This document shows, piece by piece, positions 23,563 to 33,956 of a DNA stretch of 64,000 nt (within the stretch, counting starts at the first letter, position 1; each line of letters begins with the position of its first letter). This stretch comes from Adiantum capillus-veneris (taxonomy: Eukaryota; Streptophyta; Polypodiopsida; Polypodiales; Pteridaceae): positions 82,813,340 to 82,877,339 of the forward strand of contig CM043971.1 of NCBI GenBank assembly GCA_014529385.2, given 5' to 3'. Position numbers and translations under genes: made by a program. The notes under the pieces were generated by a model. That model was not told the origin of the DNA. It searched no databases and was given only the letters and a program-made list of their open reading frames with translations.

Positions 23563-24019
23563 TGTGTAATCCCCCAGGCAATTATGTCTAGGCAAGCCGA
23601 AAAAGTTGAACCAATAAGAGAGTCCCGACTTTACTAGGAGCAAATCAAGCTCATGTGTGTGTATGTCAAAGATGAGACAAACAAAGCACAATGCACTGAC
23701 TAAGTGTGTGTGTGTGTGTGTGCTCAACCTAACCCAGGCACCATACTCAATCAGTCAGCAGTAGGACCGTTGAGTATGGGCCTATTGCATCATCAAGTTG
23801 ATAAGTGTATTATAGTCAAGTTTGAAGCCAAGGAGCTACATCTTGTCAGAAAATCCATGAGTCTCATTGGAGCTATAAGTGACAGTGTTAACATAGAGGA
23901 TATACTCTAATTAAAGTTTTAAGGCTTTGTTAGCTAGTAGAAAATAATATGGATGTCGTTCATAGTCAATCTTAGAAGTTTTCCATGCTTTACCAGTTTC
24001 TAAGGATAGTTTTCAAAAG

Positions 24020-24260
24020 AACCATCCAGCCAAGAGTAGTATGTTTAAAGGTAAAATGTTCTTGAAATCATAAGAATAAATATAATAAAACAAGGGTAAG
24101 TGATTTTGGATTAACCTGCCTCTTGAAACCAATAGAGTCAAACCATCCAACCAAGAGTAGTATGTTTAAAGGTAAAATCTTCCTAAAATCATAAGAATTG
24201 AAATAATTAAACAAGGGTAAGTGATTTTGGATTAACCTACCTCATGAAACTAGCAGAGTC
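24020..24260. repeat. Tandem duplication, 121-bp unit
   Basis: Unit 24020-24140 (AACCATCCAGCCAAGAGTAG...) recurs at 24141-24260 with about 90 percent identity by eye. No gene is associated. Confidence 0.85.
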
Positions 24261-25640
24261 AAAGACTACTATAGTTGTGAGAAACAATCCAATCTATATA
24301 CACGGAAGGACCACCTAACACCTGTCAACCTAACAAGGAATTAACAATAGTGGGTTAATCCAAGCCTATAGACAAAAGTTTCCAAAGCCAACGTCCTGGT
24401 TACTTAATAAACTGGGAGAACCTTGTGTTTAGGATGTGTGTGTTGCTGCTTTTAAACTAATACTTATACACAAAAGAACATATCAATTCAAAAGATAGCT
24501 TGCTTTAGACAAAGGACAAGGATTAGCACAAAAATAACTCAGTCTTTGCTTCATTTTTGTACATCATAGTGATAATGAGGTATCATTCTAGTGATGTGTA
24601 CATAATATAGTTAAGAAAAATTGATACTAAAGTGACATAGGCCAAGTATGTTGGTGACAGACAGTAGCAAAGCCAAAAAGATCCTACGTAAAGATAGGGC
24701 CCTCACATGCATCCATGTAAACAAGACACCGGATTCGTTAGCCTTGAATATGTATTACAAGTATTGACAAATTCTATCAATTGTTATCCATGTCATACTT
24801 ACAACCTTTTCTTAAGCTTAACCTATTATCCAAGTAATCTGAGAATGTCCAAAGGAACCATTTTTATGAATTTGATACATGTCTTTTTTAGTTTTCAAAG
24901 CCAATGCTCAATATCCTAAGTGTAAGGTATGTTTCTTTTATTTCTTTTTAGATTTGTTTTGATCTTGAGATAAAAAAAGGTCATCACTCCTTTTAGATCT
25001 AAGTGAGCTTAATAGGTTTTAAATAAGGTTATTAATAACCACAAAATCTTAAGGATTTTTAATATATTTATTTACTTAAATCAAATTTTGATCAAAAGGC
25101 CATTACCCCTTCTGATCCCCTTCTGATCCAAGTGTCTTATATCTGTTTTTGTCCCATATAGTTTTGTGTTTTGTAAATCCGCCTCAGAGGTGAATGTTTA
25201 TAAACCATATATGATCTCACCAACCAGTCAACTTTATGTCAATTAAAGTCAAAATTCTCTCTTTTCATGGGGATAAATAAAAATTTGTATAATTTAGACA
25301 TCCCTGCTGAGAGTATTTTTGGACATCATATCAAGCAAACATATTGCCAGCTAAGATTTGAGAAAAGGACCAGAGTTTGCATAAACCAAAGTAGTTCTTT
25401 TATGAAATCCTTCCTAAATAACCAGAACTGGCTACACTTTAGAGAATACATATATTATAGTGCCATTTATATTCATCAAAATACACAATAAGTATAGCAG
25501 GCTTAATGGTTTTCATAACACAGACCTAGTAAAAAATCATCATATTTTTTAGGAATTCCATGAAAATCGATCCCAAAGTTACTGGTTAGTATCTGCTGGA
25601 TCCCAATAGTGGTTTAAAGTCCCTTTGTAATGACTATCAA
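24261..25640. other. No gene seen
   Basis: AT-rich sequence with no recognisable coding content or RNA gene. The 5' border of the LTR of element B probably lies near its right end but could not be fixed because the 3' LTR of B is missing. Confidence 0.4.
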
Positions 25641-26495
25641 ATTCCCTTTGTAATGCCAATGATGTCTACCATCTTTATCCAATTGTTTGGATTATGTATA
25701 GATTTATTAGTTGGTCAGGACGCAATGCGTTTCCACTTTGTAATTATGATGAGTAGAACTCAATTAAAACCCCATGTACATTTTGAGCTAAGGTGACTAA
25801 AGTATAAAGGTCACCTTAGAACCATTTTGAATAACATTATTTTAAATCATTAATTCTACGTCGTACGAGTCTGAGAGAGAGAGAGAGTGTGTGTGTGATC
25901 TTATCCTCTTTGCTACGCGCATCTCCCTCACCGGATTGACGAAGTGACCACACCATCGCGGAAGCCTCTCCGAGAGCTACGCGTCCATGCCACGCATTCG
26001 CATCTTCGAGCTATTCGCGAGCGATCCTTCCACGAGCTTGTTTTGCTTGTAAGTAGCACAAACAATGTCTGTTTTCAACAATCAAGTACTTTATGGAACA
26101 AGGGAAAGATTAGCTACGCATAGATACTCATAGACTTAGGTTTCGCACACTTTTAGATTATGACCTGTGAGTCTATCGCGACCGTATTCGAGATAACTAG
26201 GGTTATAATCTGGTGAGATTGGACTTCTAGGTAAGTGTATCCTAGTGAGAGGATGGTGCCTAACAAGTTTGAAGCAATTCCGAGTTCATTTGATGTGTAA
26301 ACGGTGTTATGAGTGTTTAGGGATATAGTGGGTGGAGTTAACAAGGATTAGTGAGTATGTGTAGGTTGGTCTCAGCCTGATAAGCTAACGAGATTGCCTC
26401 TGTGCACCTACGGGTTAGTCATGTCACCGGATGACAAGTATGTTGTCTGTGTCGTGATTGTGAGCATGAATAGGGGAGTAGTTTGCCCTAAAACA
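25641..26495 (+). repeat. 5' LTR of element B (left border approximate)
   Basis: Ends ...CCCTAAAACA at 26495, one base before the primer site. It shares its layout with the 5' LTR of element C: a TATA box (TATAAAGG, 25803-25810), then a GA run 63 bp later (25873-25886) merging into GT, then TTTGCTACGCGC and GAGAGCTACGCG words. At 26170-26181 it contains AGTCTATCGCGA, most of the palindrome found three times in the B leader. The left boundary is a guess, as no partner LTR survives. Confidence 0.6.
25803..25810 (+). promoter_or_regulatory. TATA box of element B LTR
   Basis: TATAAAGG, at the same distance before the GA run (about 70 bp) as the TATA box in the element C LTR (about 79 bp). Confidence 0.5.
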
Positions 26496-26496
26496 T

Positions 26497-26515
26497 TGGC
26501 GTCGCTGCCAGGGAC
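26497..26515 (+). promoter_or_regulatory. Primer binding site of element B, tRNA-Asp-like
   Basis: TGGCGTCGCTGCCAGGGAC, one base after the LTR end. It differs at two positions from the PBS of element C (TGGCGCCGCTGCCGGGGAC). Athila-group elements are known to use tRNA-Asp. Confidence 0.7.
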
Positions 26516-26533
26516 ACAAGACCTTAAGTAGGG

Positions 26534-26538
26534 AGATC
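26534..26538. repeat. Target-site duplication AGATC, left copy
   Basis: AGATC directly flanks the left LTR of the copia element and recurs at 32135-32139 directly after its right LTR. Five base pairs is the usual copia duplication length. Confidence 0.95.
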
Positions 26539-27317
26539 TGTTAGGAAATAAGACGTAGCTAAATAGATTTTTGAGTAGATTACTTAATGGAGAGAGATAG
26601 ATTTCACACACAAGAGATTATAGAGTAGAGAGAGAGAGAGAGAGAGAGTACACACGATATACGTGGTTCACCCAATGTGGGCTACGTCCACGGGAAAGCA
26701 GCCACTCAATGGCTTTAGCACTTCTAAAGAAGAAGTAGTTTACAAAGGGATTAAACCCTTGATAGAGCTCCCGCCTTGCTTCACTCTCACCACCTCACAC
26801 TCACCTTGTTGCATCAACTTCACACTATGAAACGTGTGTAGAAATGGCCTCCTTTTATAGGCCAAAAGGGCTGCCCTCTCTTATGAGAGGCAGCCATGTG
26901 TAGCCGCCCTTGTACGAATAAGTCCAAATCGGACCCTCCAATCTGCCCATGTGTGGTCGCCGTTGAGAAGACAAGTCCGCTTTTGAATTCGGCCACCGGC
27001 CATTGACTTCCGACCACCGGCCATCGGGCATCGACTACCGCCCACCGGCCAACCAACCGGTTGTTTTCCGACCACTTTCCGGCCGCCGTCCGGCCATAAT
27101 ATTTCGACGAAAAGGAATATTCCGGCGAAAAAAAAGTATCGAGGGCCTCCGCCCCCAAGGCCTCTAAAGTTGCCCCTGATTCTTGTCCGTGAAAATTTTG
27201 GTTTCCGATGAGTGATTTTCCTTCACGCACGATGGCTTCTCCTCATAATGGGGGCCTTACAAATGTACGCTTTTACCACAGAAAATTACAAAGGTAAATC
27301 AGGCTCCATACTTAACA
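26539..27317 (-). repeat. 3' LTR of the nested copia element
   Basis: On the minus strand it begins TGTTAAGTATGGAGCC and ends TATTTCCTAACA. It contains a TATA box (CTATAAAAGG at 26860-26851), a (CT)n run on the element strand (26648-26627), and a GC-rich patch of CACCGGCCA-like repeats (26990-27060) within an otherwise AT-rich sequence. Confidence 0.95.
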
Positions 27318-27332
27318 ATCTCCCACTTGGAG
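27318..27332 (-). promoter_or_regulatory. Polypurine tract of the nested copia element
   Basis: The minus strand reads CTCCAAGTGGGAGAT immediately before TGTTAAG of the 3' LTR. Confidence 0.75.
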
Positions 27333-27377
27333 ACTGATCTTCAAACCACACCTGTGACTGCTTTCCATCCTGGCTTC

Positions 27378-29516
27378 TTATCCTTGAATGCCAATTGAAG
27401 ATGAGCAAAAGCTCAACTTCTCCTTGTTGACCACTTTTGTAAACATGTCTGCAGGATTTTCACTTGTATGCACCTTTCCTAGCTTTAGCTGTCCCTCTTC
27501 CAAAAGAGTGCGTATGAAGTGATATCTCACCTCAATGTGCTTTGTCCTTGAATGAAAGGATGAGTTCTTCCCAAGATGGATAGCGCTTTGGCTATCACTG
27601 TACAAGACACAATTGTCTTGTTTGAATCCAAGCTCTTCTAAGAATCTGTGAAGCCACAGAATTTCTTTGCTTGCCTCCGTCATTGCTACATACTCTGCTT
27701 CCGTGGTAGAAAGTGAAACCACTTTCTGCAGCTTTGAAGCCCAGCTTACTGCTGTGCCTCCAACCGTGAACACATAGCCAGTAGTGCTCCTTCGAGTATC
27801 TTTGTCACCTGCCATATTTGCATCAGCATACCCTTCTAGAAAAATATCAGTTCCTCCAAAATACAAAGCATTTGTTGTTGTCCCTTTTAGATACCTAAGT
27901 ATCCACTTCACAGCTTGCCAATGCTCTTTACCTGGGTTGTCCATGAACCTACTCACAACTCCCACTGCATGTGCAATGTCTGGCCTTGTCCAGACCATAG
28001 CATACATTAGAGAACCTACCACTGCAGCATATGGAACTTTAGACATATAGGCTATCTCCTCTTGTGTCTTTGGACACATATCCTTTGTTAGTGTAAAATG
28101 ACCAGCCAAAGGTGTAGAAACTGGTTTTGCATTTTGCATTGAAAACCTTTCTAGTACCTTCTTGATGTAATCTTCTTGAGATAGCTTTATTGTCTTCTTC
28201 GTCCTGTCCCTTGATATTTTCATACCAAGTATCCTCTTTGCAGCACCTAAATCTTTCATTGAAAAAGATTTGGATAGCTCCTCTTTTAGGTCTTTGATGT
28301 CCTGCATGTTAGCACTTGCAATCAACATGTCATCAACATACAACATTAGGATGATGAATTTCCCATCTCCCAAATTCTTCGTGTAGACGCAGTGATCCGA
28401 GTTGCATCTTGTGAATCCATGATCCAACATCCATCGATCAAACTTCAAGTACCATTGTCTTGATGCTTGCTTTAAACCATACAAGCTCTTCTTTAATCTG
28501 CAAACCATTTTCTCCTTACCTTTTACTTCATACCCCTTTGGTTGAAGCATGTAGATTTCCTCCTCTAAGTCACCGTGAGGGAATGCCGTATTTACATCCA
28601 TTTGCTCGAGATTTAAATCATGAGCAGCCACAAGGCTTAATACAAGCCTAATAGAGTTCAGTTTTACAACAGGAGAAAATATTTCATTGAAGTCAATACC
28701 TTTCTTTTGAGAAAACCCTTTTACCACAAGCCTAGACTTGTACCTTTTCTTCCCACTTTCTTCTTCCTTCAGCTTGTACACCCATTTTTTTTGAAGTGCC
28801 CGCTTACCTTTAGGCAACTCAACCAACTCCCATGTTTGGTTGCGATGTAGTGAGTCCATCTCCACTTGCATGCTCTTCGTCCATTCTTCTTTGGATTCAT
28901 GTTGCATAGCTTCTTCGTATGATTCTCGCTCTCCAGAATCTGAGATCAAGAGATGGTTGAAGGAAGGAACAAACCTTTCTGGAGGTCTACTTGCTCTTGT
29001 AGATCTTCGGGGAATAGGTTGAGGCTCCTCATTTGGTTGACGTTGTTGCACATTGTCACCGTTTGCAGTCCTTGAGTCTTCACCGTCCTCAAGCTCCATG
29101 TACTCATCACCTATTTCTTTTGTTTGTTTTCTTTCCAAGTAATCTTTGTACATATTTTGTTCGTTAAAAATTACATCCCTTCTCCTTAAGATTTTACCAT
29201 CTTCAGGATTCCATAGGCGATACCCAAAGTCTCCTTCTCCATAGCCAATGAAGAAACATTTTTTGGACTTTGCATCTAGCTTTGATCTTAGGCTTCTATC
29301 TATGTGCATGAAAGCCTCACACCCAAACACTTTGAGAAATGCATAATTCACCGGTTTACCTGTCCATGCCTCTTCTGGAACTCCCCCATCCAATGCCGTT
29401 GAGGGTGACCGATTGATTAAGTACACAGACGTACTTACAGCTTCCGCCCAAAGCTCAAGCGGTAGGCCTGCATGTAGCCGCATGCTTCGTGCTCGTTCCA
29501 TGATTGTCATGTTCAT
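27378..29516 (-). CDS. pol: Copia Pol: integrase C-terminus, reverse transcriptase, RNase H
   Basis: 712 open codons forming the 3' part of the copia polyprotein. Domains in order: integrase end (ERARSMRLHAGLPLELWAEA, residues 7-30; KVFGCEAFMHIDRSLRSKLD about 60-85), an acidic linker, RT (WVYKLKEEESGKKRYKSRLV about 245-265; QMDVNTAFPHGDLEEEIYML, with F-P in place of the usual F-L; catalytic LYVDDMLIAS about 395), and RNase H (DANMAGDKDTRRSTTGY; SLSTTEAEYVAM; DSQSAIHLGKN), ending ENPADMFTKVV. RT YVDD and RNase H acidic residues are intact. The first ATG is internal: this frame is the continuation of 30190-29513, separated from it by a single-base frameshift near 29,515. Closest family type is Tnt1/Tork. 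Confidence 0.9.
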   Translation of the reverse strand: MNMTIMERARSMRLHAGLPLELWAEAVSTSVYLINRSPSTALDGGVPEEAWTGKPVNYAFLKVFGCEAFMHIDRSLRSKLDAKSKKCFFIGYGEGDFGYRLWNPEDGKILRRRDVIFNEQNMYKDYLERKQTKEIGDEYMELEDGEDSRTANGDNVQQRQPNEEPQPIPRRSTRASRPPERFVPSFNHLLISDSGERESYEEAMQHESKEEWTKSMQVEMDSLHRNQTWELVELPKGKRALQKKWVYKLKEEESGKKRYKSRLVVKGFSQKKGIDFNEIFSPVVKLNSIRLVLSLVAAHDLNLEQMDVNTAFPHGDLEEEIYMLQPKGYEVKGKEKMVCRLKKSLYGLKQASRQWYLKFDRWMLDHGFTRCNSDHCVYTKNLGDGKFIILMLYVDDMLIASANMQDIKDLKEELSKSFSMKDLGAAKRILGMKISRDRTKKTIKLSQEDYIKKVLERFSMQNAKPVSTPLAGHFTLTKDMCPKTQEEIAYMSKVPYAAVVGSLMYAMVWTRPDIAHAVGVVSRFMDNPGKEHWQAVKWILRYLKGTTTNALYFGGTDIFLEGYADANMAGDKDTRRSTTGYVFTVGGTAVSWASKLQKVVSLSTTEAEYVAMTEASKEILWLHRFLEELGFKQDNCVLYSDSQSAIHLGKNSSFHSRTKHIEVRYHFIRTLLEEGQLKLGKVHTSENPADMFTKVVNKEKLSFCSSSIGIQG

Positions 29517-30190
29517 CCTTTCGAAATCCCATTTTGTTGAGGTTTCCTTGGGGTTGTCCTTTGCCTCCGAATGCCATTGCTAGCACAAAAGCTTTCAAAA
29601 GCTTGGCTACAATATTCACCTCCATTGTCGGATCTGAGGCATTTAACCTTGGTACCTGTTTCATTCTCCACAAAGGCTTTCCACCTTTGAAATATGGAAA
29701 ATACATCGGATTTATTCTTCATGACATAAACCCATGTTTTTCTACTCGCATCGTCTATGAATGTTACATAGTACAATGAGCCACCAAGTGATGGTGTACT
29801 TGCAGGACCCCAAACATCAGAATGAACCAACTCAAGTTTTTTATTTTTTCTTTCATTTCCTGATTTTTGAAATTTTACCCTTTTTTGTTTACCATAAACA
29901 CAATCTTCACAGAACTCTAAGTCCACTTCTTTCAAACCTAGTAGAAGCTTCTTTGTTTGAAGGATTTGCATTCCTTTGGCACTCATATGCCCAAGTCGGT
30001 AGTGCCACACCGCACTGTCAACTTCTGTAGTTGCTGCACAAGCTGAAGGTTGCGTGCTAACAGTACACAAGTAAAGTGTACCGACTTTTTCTCCCTTGGC
30101 AACCACCAAAGATCCATTTGAGATCTTCCACCGTTTGTTTCCGAATGCAATGTTGTGACCTTCATCGTCCAATTGTCCTGTAGAGATCAA
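29513..30190 (-). CDS. pol: Copia Pol: pre-integrase zinc module and integrase core
   Basis: 225 codons. Contains the GAG-pre-integrase HHCC module (WHYRLGHMSAKGMQILQTKK, CEDCVYGKQKRVKF), then the integrase core: LELVHSDVWGPASTPSLGG (first Asp), RSDNGGEYCSQAF (second Asp), and the start of TPRKPQQNG, after which the frame is lost just before the catalytic Glu region. It is in the same frame as the gag-protease ORF upstream, from which a single TAG separates it. The integrase is therefore split by the frameshift and unlikely to be produced intact. Confidence 0.9.
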   Translation of the reverse strand: MISTGQLDDEGHNIAFGNKRWKISNGSLVVAKGEKVGTLYLCTVSTQPSACAATTEVDSAVWHYRLGHMSAKGMQILQTKKLLLGLKEVDLEFCEDCVYGKQKRVKFQKSGNERKNKKLELVHSDVWGPASTPSLGGSLYYVTFIDDASRKTWVYVMKNKSDVFSIFQRWKAFVENETGTKVKCLRSDNGGEYCSQAFESFCASNGIRRQRTTPRKPQQNGISKG

Positions 30191-30232
30191 ATTTTTGCGA
30201 AGAGAAGGAACATGCCTAACATCTTTAAGCTT

Positions 30233-31267
30233 CTATTCATTTCCATTAGCAGTTTTGACAGAAACTGTACCTTTGCCGACAATCTCACAAGCTTCATCAT
30301 CTCCCAAGTATACATACCCAAAATTACCTTTGGTGTAGTCTTGGAAATGTTGCTTGTGTGGTGTCGCATGGAATGAAGCCCCAGAATCTACTATCCAGGA
30401 ATTAGACACATTGTCTAATGAGATAATTAGAGCATCTTGCTCTACTTTACCTGCCACATTGGCCTCCGATGTTGGATTGTTGTCTTGAGACTCTGTCTCC
30501 TTCTTCTTCTTGGACCAGCAATCCTTCTTGATGTGGCCCTTCTTGCCGCAGTTCCAACATTCAAGAACTGACTTTGTGCGTGACTTGCTCCACCTTGAGC
30601 GATCACGACCCTTTTGGTTTTTGAACCTCTCCTTAGGCCTTCCTCTTGTTTCCACTGATAGTGTAGCACTTGATGATTCTCCTGTGCTTCTCCTTCGCAT
30701 TTCCTCGCTTAGGAGAACACCCACAACATCATCAAACTTAAGAGTATTTGTGCCAGAGATAGAATTACTTGCAGCCATCACAAGGCTCTCCCAACTATCC
30801 GGTAGAGATGATAGTATAAGGAGAGCTCGCACTTCGTCATCGAAATTGATTTTCACTGATCGAAGTTGACTTATGTTTGTGTTAAAGTCATTTAGGTGTT
30901 CTGCAACTGAACCATTCTCTGCCATCTTTAGATTGAACAAGCGCTTCATAAGAAATACCTTATTGGATGCCGATGGTTTCTCGTAGAAGTCGTCAAGTGA
31001 CTTCATCAAGTCCTCTGTGGTCTTCATCTCCAAAACATTGAAGGCCACCGTTGACGCCAAGCTTAACCGGATTGTTCCCAGTGCCTTTCGATCAAGGACA
31101 ATCCATGCTTCATCTGCCATTGTTGCGGGCTTCTTCGCAAGACTGCCTAGTGGCAAATAGAGGTCCTTCTGGTAGAGATAGTCTTCAATCTGTATCTTCC
31201 AATGTTGGTAGTTTTTGTCGTTGAACTTCTCAATCTTGAGCTTCCCTTCCTCCGCCATAATTCCCAC
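30233..31267 (-). CDS. gag: Copia Gag and start of protease
   Basis: 344 codons from ATG at 31267, about 50 bases from the PBS. The N-terminus (MAEEGKLKIEKFNDKNYQHW, counting from the third Met codon) is typical of Tork-lineage Gag, followed by the UBN2 core (KALGTIRLSLASTVAFNVLE; EKPSASNKVFLMKRLFNLKM). One canonical CCHC knuckle, CWNCGKKGHIKKDC, lies at about residues 235-248. The aspartic protease starts with SWIVDSGASFHATPHKQHF at about residue 290, catalytic DSGA intact. The frame stops at a TAG within the protease (30235-30233) and continues in the same frame beyond it. Confidence 0.92.
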   Translation of the reverse strand: MGIMAEEGKLKIEKFNDKNYQHWKIQIEDYLYQKDLYLPLGSLAKKPATMADEAWIVLDRKALGTIRLSLASTVAFNVLEMKTTEDLMKSLDDFYEKPSASNKVFLMKRLFNLKMAENGSVAEHLNDFNTNISQLRSVKINFDDEVRALLILSSLPDSWESLVMAASNSISGTNTLKFDDVVGVLLSEEMRRRSTGESSSATLSVETRGRPKERFKNQKGRDRSRWSKSRTKSVLECWNCGKKGHIKKDCWSKKKKETESQDNNPTSEANVAGKVEQDALIISLDNVSNSWIVDSGASFHATPHKQHFQDYTKGNFGYVYLGDDEACEIVGKGTVSVKTANGNE

Positions 31268-31317
31268 TCAATTCAAGGAATCCTTTCCTTGAGATAATTT
31301 AGCTACGAGCAAACCTT

Positions 31318-31329
31318 GCTCTGATACCA
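31318..31329 (-). promoter_or_regulatory. Primer binding site of the copia element, initiator tRNA-Met
   Basis: The minus strand reads TGGTATCAGAGC two bases after the end of the 5' LTR. Confidence 0.9.
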
Positions 31330-31331
31330 GT

Positions 31332-32134
31332 TGTTAGGAAATAAGACGTAGCTAAATAGATTTTTGAGTAGATTAATTAATGGAGAGAGATAGATTTCAC
31401 ACACAAGAGATTATAGAGTCGAGAGAGAGAGAGAGAGTACACACGATATACGTGGTTCACCCAATGTGGGCTACGTCCACGGGAAAGCAGCCACTCAATG
31501 GCTTTAGCACTTCAAAAGAAGAAGTAGTTTACAAAGGGATTAAACCCTTGATAGAGCTCCCGCCTTGCTTCACTCTCACCACCTCACACTCACCTTGTTG
31601 CATCAACTTCACACTATGAAACGTGTGTAGAAATGGCCTCCTTTTATAGGCCAAAAGGGCTGCCCTCTCTTATGAGAGGCAGCCATGTGTAGCCGCCATT
31701 GCGCGAATAAGTCCAAATCGGACCCTCCAATCCGCCCATGTGTGGTCGCCCTTGAGAAGACAAGTCCGCTTTTGAATTCGGCCACCGGACATTGAATTCG
31801 GCCATCGGCCACCGGCCATTGACTTCCGACCACCGGCCATCGGCCATCGACTACCGCCCACCGGCCAACCGACCGGTTGTTTTCCGACCACTTTTCGGCC
31901 GCCGTCCGACCATAATATTCCGACGAAAAGGAATATTTCGACGAAAAAAAAAGTATCGAGGGCCTCCGTCCTCGAGGCCTCTAAAGTTGCCCCTGATTCT
32001 TGTCCGTGAAAATTTTGGTTTCCGGTGAGTGATTTTCCTTCACGCACGATGGCTTCTCCTCATAATGGGGGCCTTACAAATGTGCGCTTTTACCACAGAA
32101 AATTACAAGGGTAAATCAGGCTCCATACTTAACA
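31332..32134 (-). repeat. 5' LTR of the nested copia element
   Basis: 803 bp, matching 26539-27317. It differs by scattered substitutions, a shorter GA run (31421-31437) and an extra copy of about 30 bp in the GC-rich GGCCACCGG-type repeat patch (31780-31870). TATA box at 31650-31641 on the minus strand. Confidence 0.95.
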
Positions 32135-32139
32135 AGATC
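32135..32139. repeat. Target-site duplication AGATC, right copy
   Basis: Matches 26534-26538; element B sequence resumes here. Confidence 0.95.
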
Positions 32140-32865
32140 TACGTCACTCGTGTGATGGTTAGCTTACTTTAGTTTCGACTAGAGAGAGCTTAAACCTCTA
32201 GAACAAGATTCAAGAGAGGGTATCCTGAGGTCTAGTGGATAGCCAGAAAGCCTGTGTCTTGCCGAGGGTCTGTGAGTTAGATTTAGTTAGGTAGGATAAT
32301 GCGGAGTTATGGTTTTATGGTTTTATGGTTTTGAGTGCTTGTTATGGTTGTGTAGAATTTGTGTAGAAAAACGTTGTAAAAATGTAAAACAAACAAAAAG
32401 AAGAAACAATGAGGCTGTTTGCTTGCCTTGAAAGCAAAACCCACACCATATACTCTCTAAGGGTGTGAATAGAGTAGACATTTGGATTTATGATCCAGCG
32501 CTTGAGAAAACGTTAAAATTGCGACCAAAACCAACAAAAAGAAACAAGGGATTGCTATAAGAAAACACTAAGTGAACCTAGAGAGGCCAAAAAGAGATAT
32601 AACCACTAGCCTGAGGTAAACTGATTGTGTCATGATGTACAACTGATATTCACAAGCTTAAGTTTGAAGTGTCATCAAATTTGCATCACTTTAGGAGCAT
32701 TTGAGTTGTGAATTTGCCATAGAAAGGTGAAATTTATCAAGTGTTTAAGTCCAAGGTCAAAATGAGTCCAAATTCAGTGAAACTCAAGAGATAGACTTAT
32801 ATGGGCACAGGGGACCAAACTATCCAAAAACAGTAGAGAAATCACATCCCATTTGTCCTCTGCTG

Positions 32866-32883
32866 AGTCTATCGCGATAGACT
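32866..32883. repeat. Palindrome B1
   Basis: AGTCTATCGCGATAGACT, a perfect 18-bp self-complementary site centred on CGCG. Confidence 0.95.
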
Positions 32884-33162
32884 ACTACTTGGGGATAGAC
32901 TCACATTTAGGTAAAATCCCTTGGACCACTGGCTCAATACATTAAAAAAAAAGAGTTCTCACAAAATTTGAGGACATTTGAACACCTGCTTGACCACCAA
33001 ACCTCAACACTGATGTTTAGAGTCTGAATTCAGAGACATAGTGGCAAGAAGGCTTTGACCAAATATCCAAACAGTGCACAAACTTGTCAATGCACTATAC
33101 AGGGAGTAGGGAAACTAGCTATGGAGAGAACCTGTGAAAAAGGCAAACACTGGAGAAATTTA

Positions 33163-33184
33163 CCAGTCTATCGCGATAGACTGG
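33163..33184. repeat. Palindrome B2
   Basis: The same 18-bp core as B1 (33165-33182), with flanking CC/GG extending the perfect palindrome to 22 bp. Confidence 0.95.
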
Positions 33185-33462
33185 GGAAGTAGGGGCTAGG
33201 GACCTTATTTTTCAAAATTCCTCCTAGGGATAACTTTAGCAGAGCCTAAATAGCATACACACCAAACTTCAAGGTGTTTAGATCACTGAAAGTGAATCTA
33301 AGGCCAGATAGAGAATCAGGCTCTGACAAAAACATTAAAATTAGCCCAAAACCCAAACCAAGTGTCCAAATTTCATAAAACTTGAGGGATAGACTCTAGA
33401 GAGTAAGGGGAACCCAAAGGTGAAGTCACAATTTTAAATTGACTTATATTGAGGAATCCATC

Positions 33463-33480
33463 AGTCTATCGCGATAGACT
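33463..33480. repeat. Palindrome B3
   Basis: Exact copy of AGTCTATCGCGATAGACT, 298 bp after B2. Confidence 0.95.
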
Positions 33481-33956
33481 CAGAAAGGGGCGATTCAGAC
33501 TGCAAATTGTGACTATACAGTTAGGACATACTCGTCACATAGATCCTAGCCCTCATTTCACATTTGAAATTGGACCACCAGAAGACCCTGAAACACCCAT
33601 TGGGGAGAAAAACACAAATTGGCTAAGATTGACCAGTTGTCATAAAAAAATGATTGTTGTACATAATTGAAAGATTTTTTATTGGTTCAAGGAAACCCTT
33701 GTGAACAGACTAACCATACATGTGTAGATTCCAGAAGGAGATCATCACATAGCTGAGCAGGCAGGAAAAGTCGAGGTAAGCTTTACGTTTGCAATACAGC
33801 TTTGAGTCTTATGTATTTAAGGTCAGGAGCCTTTTTTAAGTTAGGAGCTAAAAGTGTCAAAAGTCAAGTAAGCACCACGTCCACTGAAGAGAGTGTAACT
33901 CAGGCAAGGCTAGATCCACTAGCACCGATTATTGAGGAGGGTAGTGATGCTGACAC

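Larger units (their letters stand above)
26539..32134 (-). mobile_element. Nearly complete Tork/Tnt1-like Ty1/copia element nested in element B
   Basis: 5.6 kb, minus strand, flanked by a perfect AGATC duplication. LTRs are 779 bp (26539-27317) and 803 bp (31332-32134). The initiator-Met PBS lies at 31329-31318 and a purine-rich tract at 27332-27318. A single Gag-Pol frame is interrupted by only one TAG (30235-30233) and one single-base frameshift near 29,515. The LTRs differ by roughly 2 percent by eye plus a 30-bp indel, so insertion was recent relative to host element B. It sits 24 bp after the PBS of B, which separates the B promoter from its coding region. Confidence 0.95.
32140..33956 (+). 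promoter_or_regulatory. Untranslated leader of element B with about 299-bp periodic repeats
   Basis: No long open frame. Three exact copies of an 18-bp palindrome (32866-32883, 33165-33182, 33463-33480) lie 299 and 298 bp apart. A half-site GATAGACT at 32790 recurs at 33388 (598 bp, twice the period), with similar flanks (GTCCAAATT...GAAACTCAAGAG against GTCCAAATT...AAAACTTGAGGG). The leader is therefore a diverged tandem array in which the palindrome is the best conserved part. Confidence 0.75.

Noticed and set aside
26820-27230. ORFs of 60-136 codons in both copia LTRs (for example a protein with repeated GRW/GGR words)
   Set aside because: They come from the GC-rich CACCGGCCA minisatellite in the LTR and are duplicated because the LTR is; no coding signal.
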